From an uncultured bacterium (lineage in GTDB: Bacteria > Bacillota > Clostridia > Oscillospirales > Ruminococcaceae): DNA of 5,155 nucleotides. The notes below the pieces were generated by a model that did no database searches, was not told where the DNA came from, and saw only the letters and a list, made by a program, of their open reading frames with translations. A program made the position numbers and the translations under genes. Of the stretch, positions 5,109 through 5,155 are shown piece by piece; positions within the stretch are counted from its first letter, which is position 1; each line of letters begins with the position of its first letter. The stretch is from positions 1 through 5,155 of the forward strand of contig CAJMQZ010000128.1 of NCBI GenBank assembly GCA_905215595.1. The letters are read 5' to 3'.

Positions 5109-5155
5109 TCAGTGCAGCTCCGGCCAGTAGCCCTTGTTGGCTTCGATCATATCGT
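5109..5155 (-). CDS. C-terminal end of an unidentified protein, cut off by the right window edge
   Basis: The open frame entering from the right edge on the minus strand ends ...DMIEANKGYWPELH and then TGA (5111-5109). A strong terminator follows 14 nt later, which supports this being the real end of a gene. Fourteen residues are too few to recognise the family, so no function is proposed. Confidence 0.6.
   Translation of the reverse strand, partial: DMIEANKGYWPELH

Overview
The window looks like ordinary chromosome from a GC-rich, Gram-positive-type Firmicute. My best guess is a Faecalibacterium-like gut Oscillospiraceae/Ruminococcaceae. Three things support this: GGAGG-type ribosome binding sites; a Clostridia-type family II pyrophosphatase carrying CBS and DRTGG domains; and short hairpin repeats reading CCCTCTCAG...CCAGCTCCCCCGAAGGGGGAGC, which I recall as abundant in these gut genomes. 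That assignment is inference; no rRNA or other taxonomic marker is present.

Layout, left to right. (1) Positions 1-1100, minus strand: the N-terminal 366 residues of a regulated, Mn/Co-dependent inorganic pyrophosphatase that runs off the left edge. (2) Positions 1101-1339: a divergent intergenic region with a promoter facing each way, a stem-loop at the predicted 5' end of the pyrophosphatase mRNA, and a TTGTATACAA palindrome in front of the next gene. (3) Positions 1340-2698, plus strand: a complete MATE-family multidrug/cation antiporter with a strong terminator. (4) Positions 2699-3072: terminator, one copy of the hairpin repeat, an AT-richer stretch without a recognisable gene, and the PAP2 promoter. 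(5) Positions 3073-3729, plus strand: a complete PAP2-family membrane phosphatase. (6) Positions 3730-4013: a near-ideal terminator, then two copies of the repeat in convergent inverted orientation, separating two convergent genes. (7) Positions 4014-4985, minus strand: a complete glutamyl-Q tRNA(Asp) synthetase with its own promoter. (8) Positions 5058-5155: the terminator and last 15 codons of another minus-strand gene.

The genes do not form an operon. Each complete gene has its own promoter and terminator, and I see no shared pathway: pyrophosphate removal, efflux, lipid or isoprenoid phosphate hydrolysis, and tRNA modification. I found no CRISPR array, transposase, phage gene, tRNA or rRNA, and no new multi-gene system. 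The unusual content is in the non-coding DNA: a common arrangement in the MATE and PAP2 promoters, two terminators sharing the same UNCG-type tetraloop core, and a repeat family whose flanks are conserved while its inner hairpin sequence changes.
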